Positions 57,271 to 64,000 of a stretch of 64,000 nucleotides of DNA are shown piece by piece. How positions within the stretch are numbered: the stretch's first letter is position 1; every line of letters begins with the position of its first letter. Both the position numbers and the translations under genes were made by a program. Source of the stretch: Stappia albiluteola (GTDB taxonomy: Bacteria; Pseudomonadota; Alphaproteobacteria; Rhizobiales; Stappiaceae); contig NZ_JACFXV010000043.1 in the NCBI RefSeq assembly GCF_014050225.1, positions 558,001-622,000 of the forward strand, given 5' to 3'. The notes under the pieces were generated by a model. The model was not told where the DNA came from, did no database searches, and saw only the letters and a list, made by a program, of their open reading frames with translations.

Positions 57271-58191
57271 ATGACCTGGATGCCTGGAAAAGATCCGATG
57301 CCGGGCGATGCCGGCGCCTGCGACCTGATCGACATGATCATCGTGCCGCGTGCTCGCGATCTCGGAGGCTTCGAGGTTCGCCGCGCCCTGCCCTCGCCCA
57401 AACGGCAGATGATCGGCCCCTTCATATTCTTCGACCAGATGGGACCGGCGGAATTCCTGGAAAGCGGCGGCATCGATGTTCGCCCTCATCCCCATATCGG
57501 TCTGGCGACGGTGACTTACCTCTTCGATGGCGAAATTCATCACCGCGACAGCCTGGGCTCGGATCAGGTCATTCGCCCGGGCGACCTGAACTGGATGACC
57601 GCTGGCAAGGGCATCGTTCATTCCGAGCGCGAGGATCCGGCCCGCAAGACGATGCCGCGCAAGATCTTCGGCATCCAGAGCTGGGTCGCGCTGCCCAAAA
57701 CGCACGAGGAAAGCCAGCCGGTCTTCGAGCATCACGGTGCGGCCGGCCTCCCCGTCCTGTCGGATGGAGGGGCCACAGTGCGCGTGATCGCAGGCGAGAT
57801 GTATGGCCTTCGCTCCCCGGTGGCCACTGCCACCGAGACGATCTATGCGGATGCGACGCTTGCCGCCGGCGGCCGGCTGCCAATCGATGCGAGCCACGAA
57901 GAGCGGGCGATCTACACCGTCGATGGCGAAATCGAGATTGCCGGAGACAAGTTCGGCCCCGGCCAGTTGCTCGTTTTCAAACCGGGAGACCCCATCACCG
58001 TTACCGCCAACGACAATGCCCGCTTCCTGGTATTGGGCGGCGAACCGATGGACGGCCCTCGCCATATCTGGTGGAACTTCGTCTCCTCTTCGAAGGAGAA
58101 GATCGAACAGGCGAAGGAAGACTGGAAAAGGCGGCGCTTCGACATTGTGCCCGGAGACGAGAAGGATTTCATTCCCTTGCCGGAAAGATAG
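57271..58191 (+). CDS. pirin family protein
   Basis: A 306-residue bicupin. Metal-binding residues lie at His73, His75, His117 and Glu119 in RPHPHIGLATVTYL and VHSERE, matching iron pirins, some of which act as quercetinases. The second cupin begins near residue 180. ATG 57271 follows AAGGAAACG. Divergent from the sulfatase gene and upstream of the ArsR regulator on the opposite strand. Confidence 0.9.
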   Translation: MTWMPGKDPMPGDAGACDLIDMIIVPRARDLGGFEVRRALPSPKRQMIGPFIFFDQMGPAEFLESGGIDVRPHPHIGLATVTYLFDGEIHHRDSLGSDQVIRPGDLNWMTAGKGIVHSEREDPARKTMPRKIFGIQSWVALPKTHEESQPVFEHHGAAGLPVLSDGGATVRVIAGEMYGLRSPVATATETIYADATLAAGGRLPIDASHEERAIYTVDGEIEIAGDKFGPGQLLVFKPGDPITVTANDNARFLVLGGEPMDGPRHIWWNFVSSSKEKIEQAKEDWKRRRFDIVPGDEKDFIPLPER

Positions 58192-58255
58192 GCTCTGTAT
58201 CTGTTTCAGTATCTCCGCAACGATCCGAAATGCGGGCGTGCACTTTCAGGCAAAG

Positions 58256-58603
58256 TCAGCGGACGCTGAATATCTTGTACAGAATCTTGACGAGCTCCCT
58301 CACCCGATCATCGGCGAGCGAGTAGTAGATTTGCTTGCCTTCGCGGCGCGCCTTTACGTACCCCTCGAGGCGCAGGCGCGCCAATTGCTGCGACACTGCG
58401 GCCTGGCGTATCGAGAGCATTTCTTCAAATTCCGCCACCGAACATTCCCCTTCGGAAAGTCTACAGAGAATAATAAGCCGGCCCTCGTGGGCAAGGGCCT
58501 TTATAAGATCAGTCGCCTCCCTGGACTTTGCAGTCATTTTTCGAGAGCATCGATATTCAGCTTTTTGAATATTTCTGTGTGACTGGTGCATGGAAATGTT
58601 CAT
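58256..58603 (-). CDS. ArsR-family regulator, BigR/SqrR-like, C-terminal sensor Cys replaced by Ser
   Basis: A 115-residue winged-helix repressor resembling persulfide sensors BigR/SqrR: ALAHEGRLIILCRLSEGECSVAEFEEMLSIRQAAVSQQLARLRLEGYVKARREGKQIYYSL. The first conserved Cys is Cys47. The second expected Cys, 66 residues further by the SqrR spacing I recall, is Ser113 here, near the C-terminus (KIFSVR). Extra Cys at 19 and 54. It may still bind another thiol effector or none. The start is uncertain: ATG at 58603, 58591 or 58537. Confidence 0.75.
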   Translation of the reverse strand: MNISMHQSHRNIQKAEYRCSRKMTAKSREATDLIKALAHEGRLIILCRLSEGECSVAEFEEMLSIRQAAVSQQLARLRLEGYVKARREGKQIYYSLADDRVRELVKILYKIFSVR

Positions 58604-58768
58604 CTATTCAAAAACGGGAATCGGATGATATTATTGTCATTTCTATTTAATTTGCCTCGGGTAGAAAAGCTCAAAAACGCGGCCTGAAGGTGGAGCTATA
58701 ACCCACTGAACCGCCTGCAATTTTGAACGCGGATGCGCAACCATTGGTCGCAAATGGTCGCTTTCCGG

Positions 58769-59596
58769 CTAACGATCGATCGGTTTCTGCCAGCTGAATG
58801 GTTCGAATCCCCTGCCCGTGTTTCGCAGCCTGCTTTCGGGAAAATCCATCACCACGTTGAGCCGCAGCACAGGGTCCGCTTCGTTCGTCAGGCCGGGATT
58901 TTCCCGATGCACGCTCAGCCTGACGCCCCGCTGCATCAGCTCTATCGCGCGACCTTGATCGATTGCCCTGTAAAGCTCGTCCGGCCAGTCCCAGCCATAG
59001 CGGACGGCCGTGGACCGAAGGATGTGGCCAAGCGTCACCTTGGCCAGCGGCACCGTTTGCGGATTGTCGCCGTTGAGCTTGATGCGGAGGAAGTCGAGCT
59101 GCTCTTCCACCGTCCCCCGCAGGCTGACGAAAAGGCTGCTTTGTCTTCCCCTCCCGTCGGCGGAGCCCAGCGGGACGAGTTCGCTTGAGCATTGCCAGCT
59201 TCCCTGCCGCAAGGGATCCGCCGACCAGTCCGACATCGGCACCCCGCTTTGCGCGATCTCCGCGCACAGATCGGCAGGATGCCCGGCAAAAACGATGTGA
59301 AACCGATCGGGATGGAAAGGCGATGGATCGAGCAGGCTGGGATCGGCGATCGGTTCGACTTCAGCCTCTATACGAACATCCGGCGCAGCAAGACGCTCCG
59401 CCGAGGGGACGTCCTCTGATCGTGCAACGAAAAATATCGCGAGAACGGCCGCGCCAAGCAGAGCGACCAGTCCCAGAAACAGGAACGGGCTCAAACGGCC
59501 AACCCTGTCCATGGTCTCCAGGAGCCCTGTCTCGCTACCATCGGGCCTTGTTCTGCGCTGACTGTTCCAGCGATCCATCCGCCAAACCGAAACCAT
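58769..59596 (-). CDS. membrane-anchored protein of unknown function (DUF6030-like)
   Basis: A 275-residue protein with one membrane anchor near residues 30-58 (LSPFLFLGLVALLGAAVLAIFF), a Pro/Ala-rich linker and a larger soluble domain containing HIVFAGHPADLCAEIA and WPDELYRAIDQGRAIELM. It weakly recalls DUF6030 proteins found near rhizobial polysaccharide loci, but I cannot confirm it. ATG 59596 follows AAGG. Divergent from the M20 gene. Confidence 0.45.
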   Translation of the reverse strand: MVSVWRMDRWNSQRRTRPDGSETGLLETMDRVGRLSPFLFLGLVALLGAAVLAIFFVARSEDVPSAERLAAPDVRIEAEVEPIADPSLLDPSPFHPDRFHIVFAGHPADLCAEIAQSGVPMSDWSADPLRQGSWQCSSELVPLGSADGRGRQSSLFVSLRGTVEEQLDFLRIKLNGDNPQTVPLAKVTLGHILRSTAVRYGWDWPDELYRAIDQGRAIELMQRGVRLSVHRENPGLTNEADPVLRLNVVMDFPESRLRNTGRGFEPFSWQKPIDR

Positions 59597-59663
59597 TGCC
59601 TTGAAACGACGATCCGGTGCACCATGCCCTGAAACGAAAAAGGTCGCCACACCGGGATTCGAC

Positions 59664-60971
59664 ATGCTGGACGCGCTCGACAGGCGCATTGAAGACAAGC
59701 GTCAGGACCTCGTCGCATTGACGCAGGATCTCATCCGGATTCCGACCATCAATCCGCCCGGCGACGCCTACGTTCAATGCGCGGAATATATTGGCAACCG
59801 TCTGGCGCGGCGAGGCTTCGAGATCGCCTATATACGCGGGCAGGATACGCCCGGCGACAGCGACCGCTATCCGCGGACCAATGTGATCGCCCGGCGCGAG
59901 GGCGGCAAGCCCGGCTCCTGCGTCCATTTCAATGGCCATATCGATGTCGTCGAAGTGGGACGCGGCTGGACGGTGGATCCATTTGCCGGAATTGTGCGCG
60001 ACGGAAAGGTGTTCGGCAGAGGCGCCTGCGACATGAAGGGCGGCATCGCGGCGGCGATCATCGCGGTGGAGGCGCTGATCGAACTTGCGCCGGATCTCGC
60101 CGGCGCCATCGAGATATCCGGCACGGTGGATGAGGAATCGGGTGGGCTCGGCGGCGTCGCCTATCTGGCCCGTCAGGGCTATTTCTCCAAACCGCGCGTC
60201 GACCACGTCATCATCCCCGAACCGCTCAACAAGGAAAGGATCTGCCTCGGCCATCGCGGCGTATGGTGGGCGGAGATAGAGACGCACGGCTCGATCGCGC
60301 ATGGCTCGATGCCCTTTCTCGGCGATTGCGCGGTCCGCCATATGGGCGCGGTGATCGACCGGTTCGAAGCAGAGCTATTTCCATTGCTTGCCTCGAAGCA
60401 CACCGACATGCCGGTGGTTCCGGAGGGGGCCAGATCCTCGACGCTCAACATCAACTCGATCCACGGCGGACAGCCGGAGGACTTCGACGGCCTGCCCTCG
60501 CCCTGCGTGCCGGACAGTTGCCGGATGGTGATCGACCGACGCTTCCTGATCGAGGAAGACATCGGCGAGGTGAAGGACGAGGTCGTCCGCCTGCTCAACC
60601 GGCTCGCGGCCGAGCGTCCGCGATTCAGCTATTCGGTGCGGGATCTTCTCGAGGTCCTGCCCACCATGACGGAGCGTGACGCACCCGTGGTGAAGGCAGT
60701 GGCCTCCGGCATCGAAGCGGTGCTCGGGCAGCGGCCGGACTACGTGATTTCTCCCGGCTCCTACGACCAGAAACACATTGCCCGGATCGGCCATCTGCAT
60801 GATTGCATCGCCTATGGTCCGGGCATTCTCGATATCGCCCACCGGCCGGACGAGTTCGTGGTGATCGATGACATGGTGGCGAGCGCCAAGGTGATGGCAA
60901 GGGCGACGCTTGCCCTGTTGACCGGCGGCAAGGCCGCGCCGGAAGCGAACGGAAAAGGAAGGGCATCATGA
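59664..60971 (+). CDS. M20 family metallopeptidase (ArgE/DapE-like)
   Basis: A 435-residue di-metal amidohydrolase. Ligands and catalytic residues: His92 and Asp94 (GHIDVVEVG), bridging Asp123 (ACDMKGG), Glu157-Glu158 (DEESGG), plus HGSIAHGSMPF in the dimerisation domain. ATG 59664 is 63 bases into an open frame starting near 59601. It overlaps the binding-protein gene by four bases and likely hydrolyses the substrate that the binding protein captures. Confidence 0.87.
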   Translation: MLDALDRRIEDKRQDLVALTQDLIRIPTINPPGDAYVQCAEYIGNRLARRGFEIAYIRGQDTPGDSDRYPRTNVIARREGGKPGSCVHFNGHIDVVEVGRGWTVDPFAGIVRDGKVFGRGACDMKGGIAAAIIAVEALIELAPDLAGAIEISGTVDEESGGLGGVAYLARQGYFSKPRVDHVIIPEPLNKERICLGHRGVWWAEIETHGSIAHGSMPFLGDCAVRHMGAVIDRFEAELFPLLASKHTDMPVVPEGARSSTLNINSIHGGQPEDFDGLPSPCVPDSCRMVIDRRFLIEEDIGEVKDEVVRLLNRLAAERPRFSYSVRDLLEVLPTMTERDAPVVKAVASGIEAVLGQRPDYVISPGSYDQKHIARIGHLHDCIAYGPGILDIAHRPDEFVVIDDMVASAKVMARATLALLTGGKAAPEANGKGRAS

Positions 60972-62476
60972 TCCGAAGGAGAAACGGGAGGCGATTGCTG
61001 CTCTCCGCCGGTGCGGCGCTGATCGGTCTTGCAGCCGCCCTTGCCATCAGTTCGCCCGCGTCTGCGGCGCGGACCGATGTGACGCTTGGCGTGCGACTGG
61101 AGCCGCCGCATCTCGATCCGACCGCCGGGGCCGCCGCAGCCATCGACGAAGTCGTCTTCATCAATGTCTTCCAGGGCCTGACCCAGGTCGACAGGGACGG
61201 CACAATCAAGCCGGCTCTGGCCGAGAGCTGGACCATCTCGGACGACGGAACGGTCTACACGTTCAAACTGCATCAGGGCGTGACCTTCCACGACGGGACA
61301 GCATTCGATGCCGAGGATGTGGTCTTCTCCCTTGACCGGGCGCGGGGCGCGGACTCCGTCAATGCGCAGAAGGCGAAGTTCGAGGTGATCGACAAGGTCG
61401 AGGCCATCGATCCCTCGACCGTGCGTATTACCCTCAAGCAGCCGACCGGCGACTTCCTTTTCACGCTTGGCATCGGAGATGCCGTCATGGTCGGCCCGGA
61501 AAGTGCCGACGCCAACAAGAGCGATCCCGTCGGCACCGGTCCGTTCAAATTCTCCCGCTGGGTGAAAGGCGACCGGGTCGACCTCGAACGAAACTCCGAT
61601 TACTGGGGCACGCCGGCAAAGCTCGACAAGGCAACCTTCAAGGTCATCGGCGACAGCGCCGCGGCCCTTGCCGCCCTGATGGCGGGCGATGTCGACGGCT
61701 TCCCGATCTATCCGGCCCCGGAAAACCTGCCGCAATTCGAGGCCGACCCACGCTTCGCCGTCGTCGTCGGTTCGACGGAAGGCGAGACGATCCTGGCGAC
61801 CAACAACGCGAAAAAGCCGTTCGACGACAAGCGGGTGCGACAGGCAATCGCGCATGCCATCGACCGCAAGGCGATCATCGACGGCGCGATGTTCGGCTAC
61901 GGCACGCCGATAGGCTCGCATTTCGCGCCCCATCATCCAGCCTATGTCGATCTTGTCGGCACCTACCCGCACGATCCGGAAAAGGCGAAGGCGTTGCTGG
62001 CAGAGGCCGGTTATCCGGACGGCTTCAAGGCCACGCTGAAGCTCCCTCCCCCGGCCTACGCGCGGCGTGGCGGAGAAATCCTCGCCTCCGACCTGAAGAA
62101 GGTCGGCATCGAACTTGAACTGATCCCGCTCGAATGGGCCCAGTGGCTGGAGCAGGTCTTCAAGGGCAAGGATTACGATCTGACGATCGTCTCCCACACC
62201 GAAGCGCTCGACATCGATATCTACGCCCGGGACGACTATTATTTCGGCTACAAGAACCCTGAATTCAAAGCCCTGATCGCCAGGCTCGGCGCCACTACCG
62301 ACACCACGGCCCGCTACGACCTGATGCGGGAGGCACAGAAGATCCTGGCCGATGACGCGGTGAACGGCTTCCTGTTCCAGCTTGCCAAGACCGGCGTCTG
62401 GGATGCGAAGCTGAAGGGCCTTTGGGAGAACGCCCCGGTGCAGGCCAACGACCTGACGGAGGTTTACTGGGAATAA
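60968..62476 (+). CDS. family 5 solute-binding protein (peptide/nickel type)
   Basis: A 502-residue periplasmic receptor with a signal peptide to about residue 33 (LLSAGAALIGLAAALAISSPASA). The SBP_bac_5 blocks are FQGLTQVDRDGTIKPALAESW and YTFKLHQGVTFHDGT. The start ATG overlaps the upstream M20 gene by four bases. No permease or ATPase gene follows: the next gene is a convergent L,D-transpeptidase, so the transport partners must be elsewhere. Confidence 0.9.
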   Translation: MIRRRNGRRLLLSAGAALIGLAAALAISSPASAARTDVTLGVRLEPPHLDPTAGAAAAIDEVVFINVFQGLTQVDRDGTIKPALAESWTISDDGTVYTFKLHQGVTFHDGTAFDAEDVVFSLDRARGADSVNAQKAKFEVIDKVEAIDPSTVRITLKQPTGDFLFTLGIGDAVMVGPESADANKSDPVGTGPFKFSRWVKGDRVDLERNSDYWGTPAKLDKATFKVIGDSAAALAALMAGDVDGFPIYPAPENLPQFEADPRFAVVVGSTEGETILATNNAKKPFDDKRVRQAIAHAIDRKAIIDGAMFGYGTPIGSHFAPHHPAYVDLVGTYPHDPEKAKALLAEAGYPDGFKATLKLPPPAYARRGGEILASDLKKVGIELELIPLEWAQWLEQVFKGKDYDLTIVSHTEALDIDIYARDDYYFGYKNPEFKALIARLGATTDTTARYDLMREAQKILADDAVNGFLFQLAKTGVWDAKLKGLWENAPVQANDLTEVYWE

Positions 62477-62486
62477 TAAGACAGAC

Positions 62487-62510
62487 AGCGGGCGGGCGCC
62501 ATCGCCCGCT
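62487..62510. terminator. hairpin between binding-protein gene and L,D-transpeptidase
   Basis: AGCGGGCG and CGCCCGCT form an 8-bp stem with an 8-base loop, 10 bases after the binding-protein stop. No U run follows, so it is a weak terminator or protective structure for the converging transcripts. Confidence 0.35.
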
Positions 62511-62522
62511 CTCCAGCCGAAC

Positions 62523-63233
62523 TCAGGCCAGCACGACAACTTTCGCGCCGAGATCGACGCGGTTGTAAAGGTCGATGATATCCTGCTGCCACATGCGAAT
62601 GCAGCCGCTCGACGCATTGGTGCCGATCGATTGCGGCTGGTTGGTGCCGTGGATGCGATAGAGCGTGTCCTTGTTGCCTTGCCACAGATAGAGCCCGCGC
62701 GCGCCGATCGGATTCTGCGGGCCGCCATCCATGCCGTCGCGATATTTTTCCAGACTGGAATCGCGGGCAATCATCTCGTCGGGCGGAAACCACTTCGGCC
62801 ATTCGCGCTTGAAGCCGACCGTCGCCTCTCCCGACCAGGCGAAACCCTCACGACCGACGCCGATACCGTATCGGATCGCCGTGCCGTCGGGCTGGATCAG
62901 GTAGAGGAATTTCGTGGAAGGGCTGACGACGATCGTTCCCGGCTCGTAATTCCCCGGACTGGAGACGGTCTGGCGCAGGAATGCGGGATCGAAATCGTTA
63001 TAGGCAATCGCCGGCAACTGGAAGCCGCCGTCCTCGAGCGGCGCATAGGCGGACGCATAGTCGAACTGTTCGACGGGCGTGGAATAGGAAACGAAATTGA
63101 CGGTCGGCAACGAAGCTCTGTTCGACGACTGGCAGGCAGCCAGAAGCAACGGCAGTGCGGCGACAACGGTGCGGCGGGTAAAACGGTGGCGGATATCCGC
63201 CCTGAAAATGGAAACCGGCAAGATCTTCGACAC
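62523..63233 (-). CDS. L,D-transpeptidase (ErfK/YbiS-type lipoprotein)
   Basis: A 236-residue envelope enzyme with a short lipoprotein signal (AALPLLLAAC, lipobox Cys near residue 34) preceded by RR, so Tat or Sec export is possible. The YkuD domain has catalytic Cys211 in NASSGCIRM and His in YRIHGTNQP. It lacks a peptidoglycan-binding domain, unlike the larger enzyme at 27376-28680. GTG 63233 follows GAGAGGTGG; a TTG at 63260 is the alternative. Confidence 0.87.
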   Translation of the reverse strand: MSKILPVSIFRADIRHRFTRRTVVAALPLLLAACQSSNRASLPTVNFVSYSTPVEQFDYASAYAPLEDGGFQLPAIAYNDFDPAFLRQTVSSPGNYEPGTIVVSPSTKFLYLIQPDGTAIRYGIGVGREGFAWSGEATVGFKREWPKWFPPDEMIARDSSLEKYRDGMDGGPQNPIGARGLYLWQGNKDTLYRIHGTNQPQSIGTNASSGCIRMWQQDIIDLYNRVDLGAKVVVLA

Positions 63234-63373
63234 GGCGCGTCCACCTCTCAACTCAGGCAAGGTCGGAAGGCGGCCTGTGGCGTAAATCCGGATCCTGCCT
63301 TGTCTACTATTCCAAGGAACGAGCGCTGGCTTGATCTTGAGATTATGCGTTTGGAAACTTGTCTTTGTCGATG

Positions 63374-63414
63374 AAAAAGCTGCGGCAGGTTACAAAAGTG
63401 CGACCCGCCGCAGC
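63374..63414 (-). terminator. intrinsic terminator of tctA
   Basis: On the minus strand an 11-bp stem (one G-U pair), GCTGCGGCGGG with CCTGCCGCAGC, is followed by TTTTT. It lies 12 bases past the tctA stop. Confidence 0.8.
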
Positions 63415-63426
63415 CAAGGCCTGGCA

Positions 63427-64000
63427 TCAATCCGGATCGGCGCCTTCCGCCTGCGGTTCGTCCGCAATCTTCGGACGCAGGTAGCGGCCGATGATCAGCG
63501 GCGCGACGAAACCGATGATCGCGAAGGCCCAAAGGCCGATTGTCAACGGAGAGGACAGCAGCACCGACCAGTCGCCATCGGAAATCTGTACCGCCCGCCT
63601 GAGGCTTTTTTCCATTTCGCCGCCAAGCAGGATACCGAGAATGATCGGCACCAGCGGCACGTCGAGCTTGCGCAGCACATAACCCATGACACCGAAGCCG
63701 ACCATCACCATCAGGTCGAAGGTGGAGCCTGAAATGCCGTAGATGCCGACAAAGGAGATCATGGCAACGGCTGGCATCAGGAAGCGCGGCGGGATCAGGA
63801 GTACCCGCACGAAGAGGCTCACCATCGGGATATTCATCAAGAGCAGCATAATGTTGCCGATGAACAAAGCGGCGATGAGCCCCCACACCACATCCGGGTT
63901 CTTCTGGAAGAGCAGCGGCCCAGGCGTGATGTTGAGCGCAAGCAGCATGGCAAGCAGCACCGCCGTCGTGCCCGATCCCGGCACGCCGAGCGCGAGCATC
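63427..64000 (-). CDS. tctA: TctA transmembrane subunit of a tripartite tricarboxylate transporter (5' end outside window)
   Basis: The C-terminal 191 residues of a large permease with several helices: GVPGSGTTAVLLAMLLALNITPGPLLF is the conserved TctA loop, and PLVPIILGILLGGEMEKSLRRA the conserved C-terminal block. Such transporters import citrate or other carboxylates with TctB and a periplasmic TctC. The upstream tctC and tctB genes must lie beyond the right edge. Terminator present. Confidence 0.88.
   Translation of the reverse strand, partial: MLALGVPGSGTTAVLLAMLLALNITPGPLLFQKNPDVVWGLIAALFIGNIMLLLMNIPMVSLFVRVLLIPPRFLMPAVAMISFVGIYGISGSTFDLMVMVGFGVMGYVLRKLDVPLVPIILGILLGGEMEKSLRRAVQISDGDWSVLLSSPLTIGLWAFAIIGFVAPLIIGRYLRPKIADEPQAEGADPD

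Noticed and set aside
58680-58720. tRNA-like fragment near GGTGGAGCTATAACC
   Set aside because: It does not extend to a D-arm or acceptor stem and no cloverleaf can be drawn.
60812-62770. Very long antisense frame (652 residues) over the binding-protein gene
   Set aside because: Arises because stop codons are rare antisense to GC-rich codons; plus-strand genes have clear domains.

Overview
The window looks like a chromosomal segment from an alphaproteobacterium of the order Hyphomicrobiales, most likely Rhizobiaceae or a close relative. It is GC-rich throughout. The evidence is the glyA-nrdR-ribD-ribE-ribH-nusB-thiL gene order, a K+-insensitive H+-pyrophosphatase, a soxBDAG sarcosine oxidase operon, DUF1127 and DUF6898 small proteins, and an sRNA with the three anti-Shine-Dalgarno loops of the rhizobial alpha-r14 type. 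The genus cannot be resolved by reading. I see no rRNA, tRNA, CRISPR array, insertion sequence, phage gene or replication origin.

Layout. 1-5 kb: the tail of a Gly/Asn-rich protein, a CHASE2-PAS-GGDEF-EAL membrane protein, a DUF1127 gene followed by the sRNA, and a secreted DUF2092/small-protein pair. 5-12 kb: metabolic and hydrolase genes (M81, patatin, GST, M20, cyclase-family, ABC-F), with a perfect 31-bp dyad between GST and patatin. 12-15 kb: a secreted Gly/Asn-rich protein, then a truncated globin gene that overlaps an adenylyl cyclase gene. 15-21 kb: HAD phosphatase, ArfB, MazG, HppA and an MFS carrier. 21-27 kb: housekeeping genes for thiamine, riboflavin, NusB, NrdR and GlyA. 27-35 kb: an L,D-transpeptidase and the sarcosine oxidase operon. 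35-38 kb: a tungstate ABC importer (tupBCA). 38-46 kb: nitrilase and GNAT genes, a DeoR regulator, FAH hydrolase, TauE exporter, an Lrp/saccharopine-dehydrogenase-like pair and a K+/H+ antiporter. 46-51 kb: ChaN, thiolase and methylmalonate-semialdehyde dehydrogenase with a divergent LysR gene. 51-64 kb: a chemoreceptor, MFS carrier, small membrane proteins, a sulfatase/phosphonate monoesterase, pirin, an ArsR regulator, a translationally coupled M20 peptidase plus family-5 binding protein, a second L,D-transpeptidase and the 3' part of tctA.

How genes work together. One-carbon metabolism is well represented: SoxBDAG feeds 5,10-methylene-THF, which GlyA uses. Riboflavin synthesis (ribDEH) supplies the flavins that SoxBA require. 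The nrdR-nusB-thiL block is core growth machinery. MmsA and the thiolase belong to valine, inositol or propionyl/acetyl-CoA metabolism. The least ordinary items are the DUF1127-sRNA unit, the globin-cyclase pair, the 31-bp dyad, the ArsR protein lacking one expected sensor cysteine, the peptidase-binding-protein pair without a permease, and the secreted Gly/Asn-rich proteins.
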